Positions 1-7,640 are shown, numbered from the stretch's first letter. The stretch is 23,854 nt of DNA from an uncultured Prevotellaceae bacterium (GCA_937891085.1 CALAEY010000052.1:1-23854); one strand, 5' to 3'. Translations and numbers: made by a program. Notes: generated by a model not told the origin, from the sequence alone.

Positions 1-53
1 GTAATCAGCACGAAGAAAATGACGGCCAACGTCAGTCGAATCTTACGTAACAT
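1..53 (-). CDS. N-terminus of a membrane protein, cut by the window edge
   Basis: Only about 17 codons are inside the window. They read MLRKIRLTLAVIFFVLI, a short basic start followed by a hydrophobic stretch, so this is a signal anchor or first transmembrane helix. A full-consensus promoter lies 44 to 75 bases upstream and drives it as its own unit. From memory, this start resembles membrane-bound 4Fe-4S polyferredoxin-like proteins of Bacteroidales, which are sometimes found near DUF362 genes such as the one at 1688-2701. With so few residues that identity is a guess. The existence of a gene start here is more secure than its function. Confidence 0.5.
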   Translation of the reverse strand, partial: MLRKIRLTLAVIFFVLI

Positions 54-96
54 ATGATAAAGAATTAGTTAGAAATAATTAGCCACTTAATCATGC

Positions 97-128
97 CAAA
101 AGTATGAAAAATATTTGAACATTTCAAA
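97..128 (-). promoter_or_regulatory. Promoter of the left-edge membrane protein gene
   Basis: On the minus strand a TTTG (125-128) is followed after exactly 20 bases by TACTTTTG (97-104). This matches the Bacteroidetes -33/-7 pattern in both boxes and in spacing. The predicted start is near 90, giving a leader of about 37 bases before the ATG at 53. Confidence 0.75.
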
Positions 129-131
129 TAT
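111..131. promoter_or_regulatory. Palindrome over the -33 box, possible operator
   Basis: ATATTTGAA, three bases, then TTCAAATAT: a perfect 9-bp inverted repeat. It covers the -33 box of the promoter at 97-128 and reaches into the spacer, where a dimeric repressor or redox regulator would bind. No regulator family can be assigned from the sequence. Confidence 0.4.
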
Positions 132-203
132 TATACCCTGAAAGCGAGAAAAAGAGAGCTTAAAGCGAAGTAGGCAGCGGTTAGGCTATCAGAAAACTCT
201 AAT

Positions 204-1562
204 TTATGAAGCGCTTTCCATGTATTCGTCAAGCCTGTTGCTCCACAGATATTTGTGAGTCTCACGTGCAGCCACCCCACTAAGTAGTAGTAGTGCCACA
301 AGGTTTGGAATAGCCATGAGCGCATTCATGCAGTCGGCTATATTCCAGATGATGTCCAAGCTCACCGTGCTGCCCACAAACAGCGCGATGATGAAGCACA
401 CCCTGTAGGCATTCTTCAGCCGGCTGCCATGCAGATATTCCACAGCACTTTCGGCATAGTAGCTCCAGCCCAGTATGGTGCTGAAGGCGAAAGTCAGGAT
501 GCCGAAGGTCAGCAGCGGAGCACCGATGTAAGGTATCTTATTAAAGGCCACCTTGGTCAGTGCCGCCCCATCGGCATAGCTGATGTCTGGATGCGCCAAG
601 ATGCTGCTCACCAACACCAATCCCGTGAGGGCGCATATCACCACCGTATCCCAGAAGGTGCCTGTGCTTGATACCAATGCCTGACGAACAGGGTTCTTGG
701 TCTGCGCGGCTGCTGCCACGATGGGCGCACTACCCAGACCGCTCTCGTTGCTGAACAAGCCGCGGGCGATACCATAGCGGGCCGCCATCATCACCGTGGC
801 CCCCACCAGTCCGCCACCAGCTGCCGCTGGCTGGAAAGCTGCCCGCACTATCAGCTGCAAGGCGGGCCACACATAGGCACCGTTCATGAAGAGGATGATC
901 ACGCAGCCTATCACATAGAACACCGCCATGAATGGTACCAGCACCGTGCATACACGGGCGATGATCTTCACGCCGCCCAGTATCACCACGCCCGTAAGGA
1001 TGCAGACGGCAAGGCCTGTCACCCATTGAGGCACGCTGAAGGTCTCGTTGGTCAGCAGGGCGATGGAATTGGCCTGTACCGTACAGCCTATGCCAAATGC
1101 CGCCAGAGCCGTGAAGATGGCAAAGATCACGCCCAGCCACTTCATGTGCAGTCCGTGTTCCAGCGCATACATCGGTCCGCCTACCCACTTGCCATCCTTG
1201 TTCTTCACACGATACTTCACCGCCAGCAGCGCCTCCGCATACTTCGTTGCCATGCCGAAGATACCCGTCAGCCAGCACCACAGCACAGCCCCTGGTCCGC
1301 CCAGCGCCACCGCCGTAGCCACACCCACGATGTTACCTGTTCCGATGGTGGCTGCCAGCGCCGTGGCTAAGGCCCCGAACTGGCTCACCTCCCCAGCCCC
1401 CTTGTCCTTGCTCATGGAGAGCTTGATGCCTGTGATGAGCTTTCGCTGGGGGAAGCGCAGGCGTATGGTGAGGAATAGATGTGTACCTATCAGCAGTATG
1501 ATCATGGGCCAGCCCCAGAGAAAGGAGCTAAGCGCTGTAAAAATATCATTTATAGCATTCAT
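204..1562 (-). CDS. Sodium:alanine symporter family (AGCS) transporter
   Basis: A 452-residue inner-membrane protein that should take up alanine, glycine or a similar small amino acid with sodium. The AGCS hallmarks are clear: a GALATALAATIGTGNIVG segment near residues 63-80 and GGPGAVLWCW near 88-97, followed by about ten hydrophobic segments and a short charged tail. Length is normal for the family. An in-frame ATG 48 bases further upstream (1610) exists, but the -7-like box at 1589-1596 lies between it and this ATG, and the shorter form starts as family members do. It is the last of three same-strand genes, 125 bases after the DUF362 gene, and probably has its own promoter. The precise substrate is not readable. 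Confidence 0.92.
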   Translation of the reverse strand: MNAINDIFTALSSFLWGWPMIILLIGTHLFLTIRLRFPQRKLITGIKLSMSKDKGAGEVSQFGALATALAATIGTGNIVGVATAVALGGPGAVLWCWLTGIFGMATKYAEALLAVKYRVKNKDGKWVGGPMYALEHGLHMKWLGVIFAIFTALAAFGIGCTVQANSIALLTNETFSVPQWVTGLAVCILTGVVILGGVKIIARVCTVLVPFMAVFYVIGCVIILFMNGAYVWPALQLIVRAAFQPAAAGGGLVGATVMMAARYGIARGLFSNESGLGSAPIVAAAAQTKNPVRQALVSSTGTFWDTVVICALTGLVLVSSILAHPDISYADGAALTKVAFNKIPYIGAPLLTFGILTFAFSTILGWSYYAESAVEYLHGSRLKNAYRVCFIIALFVGSTVSLDIIWNIADCMNALMAIPNLVALLLLSGVAARETHKYLWSNRLDEYMESAS

Positions 1563-1588
1563 CAGCAGTTTATCTTCCAATTTTGCCG

Positions 1589-1596
1589 TAAAGATA
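1589..1596 (-). promoter_or_regulatory. -7 box of the AGCS transporter gene
   Basis: The minus strand reads TATCTTTA followed by C, one base off TAnnTTTG, 26 bases before the chosen ATG. No clear TTTG is present at the usual distance, so the call rests on the -7 box alone. Confidence 0.45.
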
Positions 1597-1619
1597 GTAA
1601 AATAGTACAAAAATGTTCA

Positions 1620-1647
1620 TGACTTTGCAGAAACTTTATCAAAGTCA
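1620..1647. other. Inverted repeat between the DUF362 and AGCS genes
   Basis: TGACTTTG (1620-1627) and CAAAGTCA (1640-1647) are perfect complements around a 12-base loop. The element lies 40 bases past the DUF362 stop and just upstream of the AGCS -7 box. It has no T tract, so an operator is as likely as a weak terminator or processing site. Confidence 0.35.
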
Positions 1648-1687
1648 CTTTGGCATCAAGGGGGCTAAGTTGTATAAAAGGTGACTA

Positions 1688-2701
1688 TCAGTCGAGATTC
1701 ACCAGCGTGTAGTCCTTGCTACCCAAGCCTATCTGCTCGGCATAGTCGGTAATGTAGGTGCCGTGCTGACGATTGATGCGCTCGATGAGCGGCTGGTTGT
1801 CGTCACCCGGACGGCCCTGATAATTGAACACCTTGTCAAGGCAGGCCTGATCAACAGCCACAGGGTCGAGGCTGGCCATGATGCCCATATCCAGCAACTC
1901 AGGCTTGGCTGGATGTCCGTCGCAGTCGCAGTCCACAGACATATTGTTCATCACATTGATGTAGATCACGCGACCTTTCATGTACTCATGCACAGCCTGT
2001 GCAGCAGCAGCCATAGACTCCAGGAAATCGTCCTGTGTATCGCCAGCTGCCAGATACCCTGGTGTCCAGGTCAATGCTGGGTCTGTGGTCTTGCCGGCAG
2101 AATGGATATAAGCCTTGCCATTGGTAGAAGCCACGCCGATAGACGCGTTCTTCAGCACACCGCCGAAGCCACCCATGGCATGTCCCTTGAAATGTGCCAG
2201 ATTGATCATGAAATCATAGTTCTGCAGGTGTTCGCCCACGATGTCATACTCCAGATGCTTCTGATCCTTGGCTGGGATGCGCATCTCGCCATACTCATCC
2301 ATCAAGTCAACGGTAAAGATGCTGTCGAAGCCATGCTCGTGGATGGTCTTCCAGTGGTTCTTAGGATCTTGGCGTGAGCCGCCATAGGCGGTACAGCACT
2401 CTACAATGGTGCCATCAACTTCCTCCACCAAACCACGGATAAGAGTGGGCTTCAGGTAATGAGGATTGCCACCCTCACCTGTAGAAATCTTCACAGCCAC
2501 CTTGCCTGAAGGCTCTACGCCCAGGGCTTTATAAATCTTCACCAGAGACTCTGGTGTGATGTCTTTAGTGAAATAGACTGTTGCCTTCTGAGCGGCCTCT
2601 GGTTCTGCTGCCACGACATTGCTCTCTGCTTGCTTATTGCCTCCGCATGCACTCAGGCTGAAGAGTAGGGAAAGCATACCCATAGAGAAAACTTTCTTCA
2701 T
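1688..2701 (-). CDS. DUF362-domain lipoprotein
   Basis: A 337-residue exported lipoprotein. Residues 1-19 form a signal peptide ending in LSAC, so Cys19 would be lipidated. The rest is one DUF362 domain, with the characteristic block HFKGHAMGGFGGVLKNASIG in the middle and a C-terminal Asp-rich stretch around DCDCDGHP. Many DUF362 proteins carry a C-terminal ferredoxin domain with CxxCxxC clusters; this one does not. The biochemical role of the family is unknown and redox chemistry is only suggested. It starts 34 bases after the stop of the decarboxylase/cupin gene with no terminator between, so the two are probably co-transcribed. Confidence 0.85.
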   Translation of the reverse strand: MKKVFSMGMLSLLFSLSACGGNKQAESNVVAAEPEAAQKATVYFTKDITPESLVKIYKALGVEPSGKVAVKISTGEGGNPHYLKPTLIRGLVEEVDGTIVECCTAYGGSRQDPKNHWKTIHEHGFDSIFTVDLMDEYGEMRIPAKDQKHLEYDIVGEHLQNYDFMINLAHFKGHAMGGFGGVLKNASIGVASTNGKAYIHSAGKTTDPALTWTPGYLAAGDTQDDFLESMAAAAQAVHEYMKGRVIYINVMNNMSVDCDCDGHPAKPELLDMGIMASLDPVAVDQACLDKVFNYQGRPGDDNQPLIERINRQHGTYITDYAEQIGLGSKDYTLVNLD

Positions 2702-2735
2702 ATCGCTTTACTATAATCAAATTAAACACTTCCTA

Positions 2736-3821
2736 TCAAGGCAGCTGGTTGTAGACCTCGTCTGACACTTCTTCCAGCCACTCGTTGCTGTGGATCTTCT
2801 GGACATCGGTCTCATAGCCCACATGCTGGAACCACGAATCCTTAGCGGCTCCATGCCAATGCTTCACGCCTTCGGGGATGGTGATCACGGTGCCTGGAGT
2901 CATCTGTACGGCAGGCTTGCCCCACTCCTGATACCAGCCACGGCCAGCCACGCACATCAGCACCTGAACAGCGCCATGGTGAATATGCCAGAAGTTGCGA
3001 CAGCCTGGCTCGAAGGTCACATTGTAGGCCCCACTCTCTCCCAGCATGGTGAGGTAGCTCTGGCCCGTGAAGTATTTGTTGAACGGATTTGGCTCACCCT
3101 TTGGCCATACGGAGAAATCTACGGTCTGCACGATGGCCGTCTCCTGTCCGAGGAACTGCGCCACCGCCTTGGCACAACGCTGCCCTTCTTCTTCTCCCAC
3201 ACGCTCGCTGAGCACGGCAGGCATCTGGCAGAGCTGCTCCTCTGTGACGCCCACCTTATGGGCACCTGCCACGTGGGCATTGAGCTGAGGTTCGCAGCCT
3301 GGCAGGGCAGAGATGGCGCTCACGGTCACTATCTCACGATCTATGTGGCTCAGGTTATTGCGGGCAAAGATATCGCCGAAGAGGTGCGCCTTGAGGTAGT
3401 AGTCGGTCTGCGGGGCAAAGGCATAGTTGAATGCTCCGAAGAGATCCGTCTGCACCTTGGTGCCTTGCTTCAGGGCATCATAGTCGGCTGGCAGGGGGTC
3501 TGCCTCCTTGCCTTCCTCTGTTTTCAGGCCTTGCTGCGTACGCTCGGCTATCACCTGCTGCAGGGCACCCAGCGCGTTGAGTGAGCGTGGGAAACCCGTG
3601 TAGGCATAGAGCTGCGAGAGTGCTTCCTTGATTTCACTCACGGTGAGCCCCTGTTCAAAACCATCGTTGACAGCAGCCTTCAGGCCATTAATATCGCCCT
3701 TGGCCTCCGTGGCAGAAATCACCACCAGAGCCTGTTGTTTCTTACTAAGTTCCATAGTTCCTTGTGCATTAATAAAGTTAGATGCCAGCAGTAATGCGGC
3801 ACAGATTATTATTTGTTTCAT
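2736..3821 (-). CDS. Carboxymuconolactone decarboxylase-like / cupin fusion, secreted
   Basis: A 361-residue protein with an N-terminal signal peptide (about residues 1-19), two carboxymuconolactone decarboxylase (AhpD-fold) segments at about 25-95 and 130-215, and a cupin barrel at about 255-345. The first segment shows GFPRSLNALGAL. The second carries the helix around GCEPQLNAHVAGAHKVG. The cupin metal site is H279-x-H281 with a second motif HWH at 321-323. The usual glutamate of cupin motif 1 is Gln286, which as I recall is common in this fused subgroup. Domain content suggests oxidation or decarboxylation of a small, possibly aromatic, molecule in the periplasm; the substrate is unknown. 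The tannase-like gene lies just upstream on the same strand, separated by a terminator. Confidence 0.88.
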   Translation of the reverse strand: MKQIIICAALLLASNFINAQGTMELSKKQQALVVISATEAKGDINGLKAAVNDGFEQGLTVSEIKEALSQLYAYTGFPRSLNALGALQQVIAERTQQGLKTEEGKEADPLPADYDALKQGTKVQTDLFGAFNYAFAPQTDYYLKAHLFGDIFARNNLSHIDREIVTVSAISALPGCEPQLNAHVAGAHKVGVTEEQLCQMPAVLSERVGEEEGQRCAKAVAQFLGQETAIVQTVDFSVWPKGEPNPFNKYFTGQSYLTMLGESGAYNVTFEPGCRNFWHIHHGAVQVLMCVAGRGWYQEWGKPAVQMTPGTVITIPEGVKHWHGAAKDSWFQHVGYETDVQKIHSNEWLEEVSDEVYNQLP

Positions 3822-3838
3822 TGCTTAAAAATTTGGCA

Positions 3839-3847
3839 GTAAAGATA
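3839..3847 (-). promoter_or_regulatory. -7 box of the decarboxylase/cupin gene
   Basis: The minus strand reads TATCTTTAC 18 bases before the ATG at 3821. The expected -33 position falls in the preceding terminator hairpin and has no TTTG, so the box stands alone. Confidence 0.45.
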
Positions 3848-3850
3848 CGT

Positions 3851-3884
3851 AAAAAAAACGGTACACTCCGCATGGAGCGTACCG
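3851..3884 (-). terminator. Intrinsic terminator of the tannase-like gene
   Basis: Read on the minus strand, CGGTACGCTCC, loop ATGC, GGAGTGTACCG and then eight T. The single imperfect pair is a G-U wobble in the minus-strand RNA but a mismatch on the plus strand, which fixes the direction. It begins 17 bases after the stop codon at 3901. Confidence 0.88.
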
Positions 3885-3900
3885 AAAATGTAATATCAGC

Positions 3901-5562
3901 TTATAAAAGCGAATAAACAGGCCTTGCTGAGAAATTGGCCTCCTTCACCACTTGCTCAATCCAGCGGAAGAGGTCATTGAGGTTATAGTCGCCAGAGTGT
4001 GGACGATTGTATGGCAAGGCGAAATCTACGTCGTAGCCATTGTTGACCAACTTAGTGTAGAGATTCACAGGCACAGGGAAGCTGGTGTCACGATCTCGTC
4101 CGCCATGACGGAGGTACCAATGTGGGGCTGTCTGGCTCACGCCATCGCCGATGAAGTTCATAGGGTTGTAGATGCGCACGCGCTCTGCCAAGGCTGGATC
4201 TATCTCGCTGCTGCCAGTGGCCTTCTGCAGGCTGTAGGCGGTGAAGTTGACAGAAGAACCCGTGGCATCGCCAAATACATTGTTCTCTGGAGAAGCGCTG
4301 CCCCCCTCTACGTCCTTCTGATCGAAGGCTGGAGGATTCTTCAGCTTGGTGGCATTGGCCACATAGGTGAGGTAGGTAGGCATGTCGAGGTCGATCACAA
4401 AGTCGCCTTGACGAGCCTGCTGGAACTGCACCGTGCCACCAGGGCCGAAGGATGGCGCTTGGCGGTTATTGGCACCTTGTGGGCCTTGTCCCTGAGGACC
4501 GCCTTGTCCCTGAGGGCCCTGAGGACCACCCTGCCCTCTGCCAGGCATGCCGCCTCCGAAACCACGGGCTGCCACCTCATTATATTTCACGCCCAGATTG
4601 TCTGGAAGGTCTACACCCTCATCCTTGGCACGCTGCAGGGAGGTAATAAGGAACGACTTCAAGTAATCCATATAATTGTCTGCTGTAATGGCAGTTCCGT
4701 CAGCCTTCTTCAAGCCAAGACTATTGATGTAGGCAGGATAGGCAGCAGCCAATTCCTCAGACACTTTCTTCTGAGCCTCCGTCAGTCCGCGCTGATTGTT
4801 CAGGAAGCCATAGAGCCACTCATAGGCCATGTCGGCATGATCCAGGTCTGTGATAGGACAGTAGCAAACGGCAGCATAGACATCGTCTGTGGCAGGGGCA
4901 GCACCCATAGCCTCCAGATATTTGTCGTAGGCGGGATTGTTGCCCGTGGCACCCAGCAGCGATGACATGGCACCACCCGCACTCGTTCCGTCGGTGATGA
5001 TGAGACGGGAGTCGCCTGGAATCAGGTCGTCGTTATACTTCAGGTAGCGGATGGCAGCCTTCAGGTCGACCAGTCCGCCAGGGGTGCGGCCCGTATAGAC
5101 GGTCTCACCAGCGGCATTCTTCACGGTAGAGTTGGAGCCGCGTGCCCCAGGGATGCACACCACATAGCCCTCCTTCAAGGCACGCCCTGTGGCATCGGTG
5201 GCAGAAGGCGTATTGGCAGCAGAGGCCATGTAGCCGCCCACGTAGGTACGCAGGAAAACAGGAACACCAGCCTGTGCCCCAGCCGACTGCTCAGGCACGT
5301 AGATATTCAGGCTCTGGTAGGCAGAGTCTTCCACATTGGTGACATAGAAAATCTTCTCATAAGCCTTGTACTTGATGACCTCACCCGTGGGGAGCGTCAG
5401 AGAACCATCCGTGCCACTCTCAGGGTGGAAACGGAGCGCAGGAATGACCTGCGACGGAGCTGCTGCCACATAGCCTGCGGCAGAGCCCTGTGCCTGCGTG
5501 CATGCCGAGAAAACGCATGATACTAAACAGACACCCAGAACATAAAGAACTTGTTTTTTCAT
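3901..5562 (-). CDS. Subtype B tannase-like alpha/beta hydrolase, lipoprotein
   Basis: A 553-residue esterase of the subtype B tannase family, whose known members hydrolyse galloyl and related phenolic esters. The start MKKQVLYVLG gives a signal peptide with lipobox FSAC (Cys21); a further ATG 24 bases upstream would only add polar residues. The nucleophile is Ser194 in DGTSAGG. The following CPITDLDHADMAYEW block is characteristic of tannases. The acid is probably Asp490 or Asp492 in RHGGRDRD and the base His522 in RPHSGDY. Residues 335-376, in the lid region, are a Gly-Pro-Gln-rich collagen-like insert. It has its own promoter and terminator. True gallate-ester activity cannot be read from the sequence; a plain carboxylesterase is possible. 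Confidence 0.85.
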   Translation of the reverse strand: MKKQVLYVLGVCLVSCVFSACTQAQGSAAGYVAAAPSQVIPALRFHPESGTDGSLTLPTGEVIKYKAYEKIFYVTNVEDSAYQSLNIYVPEQSAGAQAGVPVFLRTYVGGYMASAANTPSATDATGRALKEGYVVCIPGARGSNSTVKNAAGETVYTGRTPGGLVDLKAAIRYLKYNDDLIPGDSRLIITDGTSAGGAMSSLLGATGNNPAYDKYLEAMGAAPATDDVYAAVCYCPITDLDHADMAYEWLYGFLNNQRGLTEAQKKVSEELAAAYPAYINSLGLKKADGTAITADNYMDYLKSFLITSLQRAKDEGVDLPDNLGVKYNEVAARGFGGGMPGRGQGGPQGPQGQGGPQGQGPQGANNRQAPSFGPGGTVQFQQARQGDFVIDLDMPTYLTYVANATKLKNPPAFDQKDVEGGSASPENNVFGDATGSSVNFTAYSLQKATGSSEIDPALAERVRIYNPMNFIGDGVSQTAPHWYLRHGGRDRDTSFPVPVNLYTKLVNNGYDVDFALPYNRPHSGDYNLNDLFRWIEQVVKEANFSARPVYSLL

Positions 5563-5596
5563 CTGATTTGCTTTATCATTTATCATAAATCAACAG

Positions 5597-5626
5597 CAAA
5601 GATAGAAAAGTTTTGCTAGATTCGAA
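5597..5626 (-). promoter_or_regulatory. Promoter of the tannase-like gene
   Basis: A perfect TATCTTTG -7 box (5597-5604) on the minus strand, with TTCG (5623-5626) 18 bases upstream as an imperfect -33. It is interleaved with the divergent promoter of the phosphodiesterase gene. Confidence 0.65.
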
Positions 5627-5644
5627 TAAAAATGCTTAAATTTG
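5612..5644 (+). promoter_or_regulatory. Promoter of the NPP-type phosphodiesterase gene
   Basis: TTTG (5612-5615), 21 bases, TAAATTTG (5637-5644). The start would be near 5651, leaving a leader of about 20 bases before the ATG at 5671. Confidence 0.7.
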
Positions 5645-5670
5645 TGGCACGTAAACCAACTAAGTAAATT

Positions 5671-6861
5671 ATGAAGAAAAGACCTATCCTTCTGCTTTCG
5701 CTGCTGCTTGTGGTACTCACGCTGCAAGCCAAGAAGACCTATACCATCGTGGTGTCTATGGATGGCTTCCGCTGGGACTACACGCAGAAGTATCATGCCC
5801 CCAACATCGAGCAGGTGGGGCGTGAAGGCGTATGGACCAACATGCTGCCCAGCTACCCTGCCTCGACATTTCCCAACCACTACGCCATAGCCACCGGACT
5901 GGTGCCCGATCATCATGGCATCGTGAACAATACGTTCTGGGACCCTAAGACGCAGACCACCTTCTCTTCTGGCAATCCTGAGACCAGCAGCAACGGCTAC
6001 TACTTCGATGGGGAGCCTATCTGGCTCACGGCACAGCACCAAGGTCTGAAGACGAGCATCGTGTATTGGGTGGGGTCAGACGTGGCCGTGCAGGGCGAAT
6101 ATCCCAACTCCTACAAATCGTATCGTGAGCCGCCTCTGCTGGACTACTACGCCCGTGTAGATACCGCCATGGCACACCTGAGCAAGCCTAAGAGCGAGCG
6201 CCCCAGCCTGGTGATGATCTACTTCGACGAGCCCGACCATCAGGCGCATCTGCATGGCCCAGACTCCCCAGAGGTGTCGAAGGCCGTGGAGCGTGTAGAC
6301 AGCGTGATAGGCTACCTGCGCAGCGAGATCAGCAAGCTGAAGATAGCCAAGCAGGTGAACCTCATCTTGCTGGCAGACCACGGCATGACCAACATAGCCG
6401 ATGAGCGCTGCGTGCGTCCGTCAGACTACCTCAAGCCTGAGTGGTACGAGCATATCGTGACGGGCATTCCAGCCTACATCTTCAGCAAGCCGCAGTACCG
6501 CGACTCCATCATGCAGGCCTTGGAGCATGCCCCACACATTCAGGTCTATAAGAAGGAGGACATCCCCGCTATCATGCAGTTTGGCACCAATGAGCGTGCT
6601 GGCGACATCTTGGTGAAGCCCGACTTGGGGTGGCAGTTCGCCGATACGCCTAAGCACCAGAACGGCAATCATGGCTACGACCCACACGATAAGGAAATGT
6701 GGGCCCTCTTCCGCGCCGTAGGCCCATCATTCAAGAAGGGCGGCTACAAATCCAGCATGTTCCAGAACATCGACGTATATCCGCTGCTATGCCACCTGCT
6801 GGGCATCAAGCCAGCCCCTGTCGATGGCAAGTTGGAACGCATCAGCGAGATACTGAAATAA
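5671..6861 (+). CDS. Ectonucleotide pyrophosphatase/phosphodiesterase (alkaline phosphatase superfamily)
   Basis: A 396-residue exported phosphoesterase. A signal peptide covers about residues 1-20. The alkaline-phosphatase fold with two metals is complete: Asp31 in SMDGFRWD, nucleophile Thr66 in STFPNH, Asp189 and His193 in DEPDHQAH, Asp236-His237 in LADHGMT, and His334 in NGNHGYDP. That set is the NPP (type I phosphodiesterase) pattern, so nucleotides or other phosphodiesters are likely periplasmic substrates. Length fits a single catalytic domain with no extra modules. It is a single-gene unit with its own promoter and a strong terminator, divergent from the tannase-like gene. Confidence 0.92.
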   Translation: MKKRPILLLSLLLVVLTLQAKKTYTIVVSMDGFRWDYTQKYHAPNIEQVGREGVWTNMLPSYPASTFPNHYAIATGLVPDHHGIVNNTFWDPKTQTTFSSGNPETSSNGYYFDGEPIWLTAQHQGLKTSIVYWVGSDVAVQGEYPNSYKSYREPPLLDYYARVDTAMAHLSKPKSERPSLVMIYFDEPDHQAHLHGPDSPEVSKAVERVDSVIGYLRSEISKLKIAKQVNLILLADHGMTNIADERCVRPSDYLKPEWYEHIVTGIPAYIFSKPQYRDSIMQALEHAPHIQVYKKEDIPAIMQFGTNERAGDILVKPDLGWQFADTPKHQNGNHGYDPHDKEMWALFRAVGPSFKKGGYKSSMFQNIDVYPLLCHLLGIKPAPVDGKLERISEILK

Positions 6862-6867
6862 ACAGAA

Positions 6868-6897
6868 GAAGGCTCCCCATTGAGGAGCCTTTTTCTT
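6868..6897 (+). terminator. Terminator of the phosphodiesterase gene
   Basis: AAGGCTCC (6869-6876), a 7-base loop and GGAGCCTT (6884-6891) continue into a T-rich tail. It lies 7 bases after the stop. The convergent LUD gene ends at 6899, directly against the tail, so the hairpin may serve both strands, though the minus-strand tail is weaker. Confidence 0.85.
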
Positions 6898-6898
6898 T

Positions 6899-7534
6899 CT
6901 AGTACCCTAACTCCTCTCCTACCAGCACCACGGTGTGGCGGCCAGCAGGGAAGCTGTTGCGCACCACTTGCAGCACGTTGCAGATGCAGGCGGGCGACAG
7001 GCATTCGTGGCATACCCCATCGGCCGTGCAAGGCGTGGCAGACCCCAGACGGGAGGTGTTGATAGGTGCAGCCGTATGGCGGGCCCTGCTGATGGCCTCC
7101 TGCACATCACGCGTCACCTTATTCAGTCCTATCACATGAATCACCCGCTTAGGGCCGAAGGTAATCGCAGCCACACGGTTGCCCCTTCCGTCGATGTTCA
7201 CTATCTGCCCATCCTCCGTGATGGCATTCGCGCTGGTGAGGAAGAAGTCGGCCCCCAGCGCCTGATGATACACCACATCGGCCTCCTCTGGCGTGGTGGC
7301 CAAGTCGCGGTCATAGACCACATAGTCGGCCGCTTTGATGGCAGCCGTGAGCCCCATGTCACGAATGGTCATGGAGCCGCCCCACGACACGGAGCTCCCT
7401 GCAGGCATCAGTTCCAGCACCTGCTTCACCGCCTGCTCCGCATCAGCGCAGTAGTAAGCCTCAAAATGGCGTCTTTGCAATGCCTTCACCAGCTTCTCGC
7501 CCAGCAAGGCGTTTCGTTTCTCTTTCGCAGTCAT
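6899..7534 (-). CDS. LUD-domain (LutC/YkgG-type) lactate utilization protein
   Basis: A 211-residue cytoplasmic protein made of one LUD (DUF162) domain. Diagnostic segments are SVSWGGSMTIRDMG (48-61), then FFLTSANAITEDGQIVNIDG (97-116) and FGPKRVIHVIGLNKVT. The C-terminus has five cysteines (169, 175, 178, 183, 185) around CHECLSPACIC, a pattern that could hold an Fe-S cluster. Canonical LutC acts with LutA and LutB in L-lactate oxidation, but neither partner is next to this gene, so its substrate is uncertain. It forms a single-gene unit divergent from the metallo-hydrolase gene. Confidence 0.87.
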   Translation of the reverse strand: MTAKEKRNALLGEKLVKALQRRHFEAYYCADAEQAVKQVLELMPAGSSVSWGGSMTIRDMGLTAAIKAADYVVYDRDLATTPEEADVVYHQALGADFFLTSANAITEDGQIVNIDGRGNRVAAITFGPKRVIHVIGLNKVTRDVQEAISRARHTAAPINTSRLGSATPCTADGVCHECLSPACICNVLQVVRNSFPAGRHTVVLVGEELGY

Positions 7535-7567
7535 AAAATAATTATGAATTATGTTTTTGCTGAATTT

Positions 7568-7600
7568 TTTGGCGAATATACAAAAAAATGTCTACATTTG
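7568..7600 (+). promoter_or_regulatory. Promoter of the MBL-fold hydrolase gene
   Basis: TTTG (7568-7571), 21 bases, TACATTTG (7593-7600). Both boxes match. The start would fall near 7607, giving a leader of about 40 bases. Confidence 0.75.
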
Positions 7601-7606
7601 GCCAAA
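7573..7606 (-). promoter_or_regulatory. Promoter of the LUD gene
   Basis: On the minus strand TATATTCG (7573-7580) serves as -7 box, with TTTG (7603-7606) or TTGG (7602-7605) 21 to 22 bases upstream. It overlaps the divergent promoter almost completely; the plus -7 box and minus -33 box meet in the palindrome TTTGGCCAAA (7597-7606). Confidence 0.5.
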
Positions 7607-7624
7607 GAATAAACAGTATAAGTC

Positions 7625-7640
7625 TAAAATGAACATTTTA
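7625..7640. promoter_or_regulatory. Palindrome in the MBL hydrolase leader
   Basis: TAAAATG, AA, CATTTTA: a perfect 7-bp inverted repeat, 9 bases before the ATG and about 18 bases after the predicted transcription start. It could be an operator or a small 5' hairpin, and it is AT-rich enough to be chance. Confidence 0.3.

Noticed and set aside
730..1281. 183-codon minus-strand frame within the AGCS gene
   Set aside because: It is an alternative frame of a well-supported transporter gene and is rich in Arg, Gly and His with no membrane segments or motif.
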